Shown piece by piece: positions 63,977 to 64,000 of a DNA stretch of 64,000 bases. Source of the DNA: Niallia taxi (lineage in GTDB: Bacteria; Bacillota; Bacilli; Bacillales; Cytobacillaceae); assembly GCF_032818155.1 (NCBI RefSeq), contig NZ_CP102589.1:1784001-1848000 (forward strand). The letters run 5' to 3'. Every line of letters begins with the position of its first letter. Positions within the stretch are counted from its first letter, which is position 1. The position numbers and the translations under genes are program-made. The notes below the pieces were generated by a model that was not told the origin of the DNA, made no database searches, and was given only the letters and a program-made list of their open reading frames with translations.

Positions 63977-64000
63977 AGAGACTAAACAAGCATTAGTCTC
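63977..64000 (+). terminator. Terminator of ypbF, cut by the window end
   Basis: GAGACTAA/TTAGTCTC stem (63978-63985 and 63993-64000); any T tract lies beyond the window. Confidence 0.6.

Overview
The window is chromosomal backbone from a low-GC, endospore-forming Gram-positive bacterium of the family Bacillaceae. It carries sporulation genes (spoIIM, dacF, spoIIAA-AB-sigF, spoVA genes, dacB-spmA-spmB, mciZ), bacilliredoxin and purine-rich AGGAGG ribosome binding sites. From memory of that genome, gene order follows the Bacillus subtilis yqi-yqj-yqk-spoIIM-fur-xerD-drm-spoIIA-spoVA-lysA-scp-dacB-res-sigX-fer-ypb region almost throughout. The species cannot be named from the sequence alone. 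I see no prophage, insertion sequence, CRISPR array, rRNA or tRNA.

Layout. 1-7262: a degenerate BkdR-like regulator, then buk-lpdV-bkdAA-bkdAB-bkdB (branched-chain 2-oxoacid dehydrogenase). 7373-10274: bacilliredoxin BrxB and the ArtPQR amino-acid ABC transporter. 10379-14312: an L,D-transpeptidase, a 31-residue Prli42 gene on the minus strand, peptidase YqjE, an orphan CheW-domain protein and DNA polymerase PolY1. 14474-20760: pentose phosphate genes gndA and zwf, a membrane metallophosphoesterase, RNase Z and a short-chain dehydrogenase. 20979-26924: MsrA, a 365-bp inverted-repeat-bounded intergenic element, hydrolase YqkD, an OsmC protein, YqkE, YqkF, MciZ, NudF and an endonuclease Q-like protein. 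27165-35967: spoIIM, fur, yqzK, xerD, the nucleoside operon deoB-pupG-pdp, a DUF6176 protein, an M20 amidohydrolase and a second methionine aminopeptidase. 36193-43782: dacF, spoIIAA-AB-sigF, a shortened spoVA operon and lysA. 43822-51968: ypuA, ribT, ypuF, scpAB, sodF, dacB-spmA-spmB and rluB. 52199-57827: resDE, sigX-rsiX and an M23 peptidase behind a good sigma-G-type promoter. 57983-64000: an FMN riboswitch with ribU, ferredoxin, ypbB-recS-ypbD, ypbE and ypbF.

Main themes. Sporulation control is dense, with recognisable sigma-H, sigma-F, sigma-E and sigma-G-like promoter elements. Several operons match B. subtilis except for a cleanly missing internal block: ptb-bcd from the bkd operon, spoVAC-AD-AEb from spoVA, resABC from res and the riboflavin synthesis genes before ribT. 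Two very short genes are recognisable by family and position: mciZ (50 residues, TTG start) and prli42 (31 residues). The observations most worth following are the apparently ATPase-dead BkdR-like regulator, the M23 unit with a possible small upstream gene, the shortened spoVA operon, the promoter-terminator pair without a clear ORF at 44771-45028, and the perfect palindrome in the deoB promoter.
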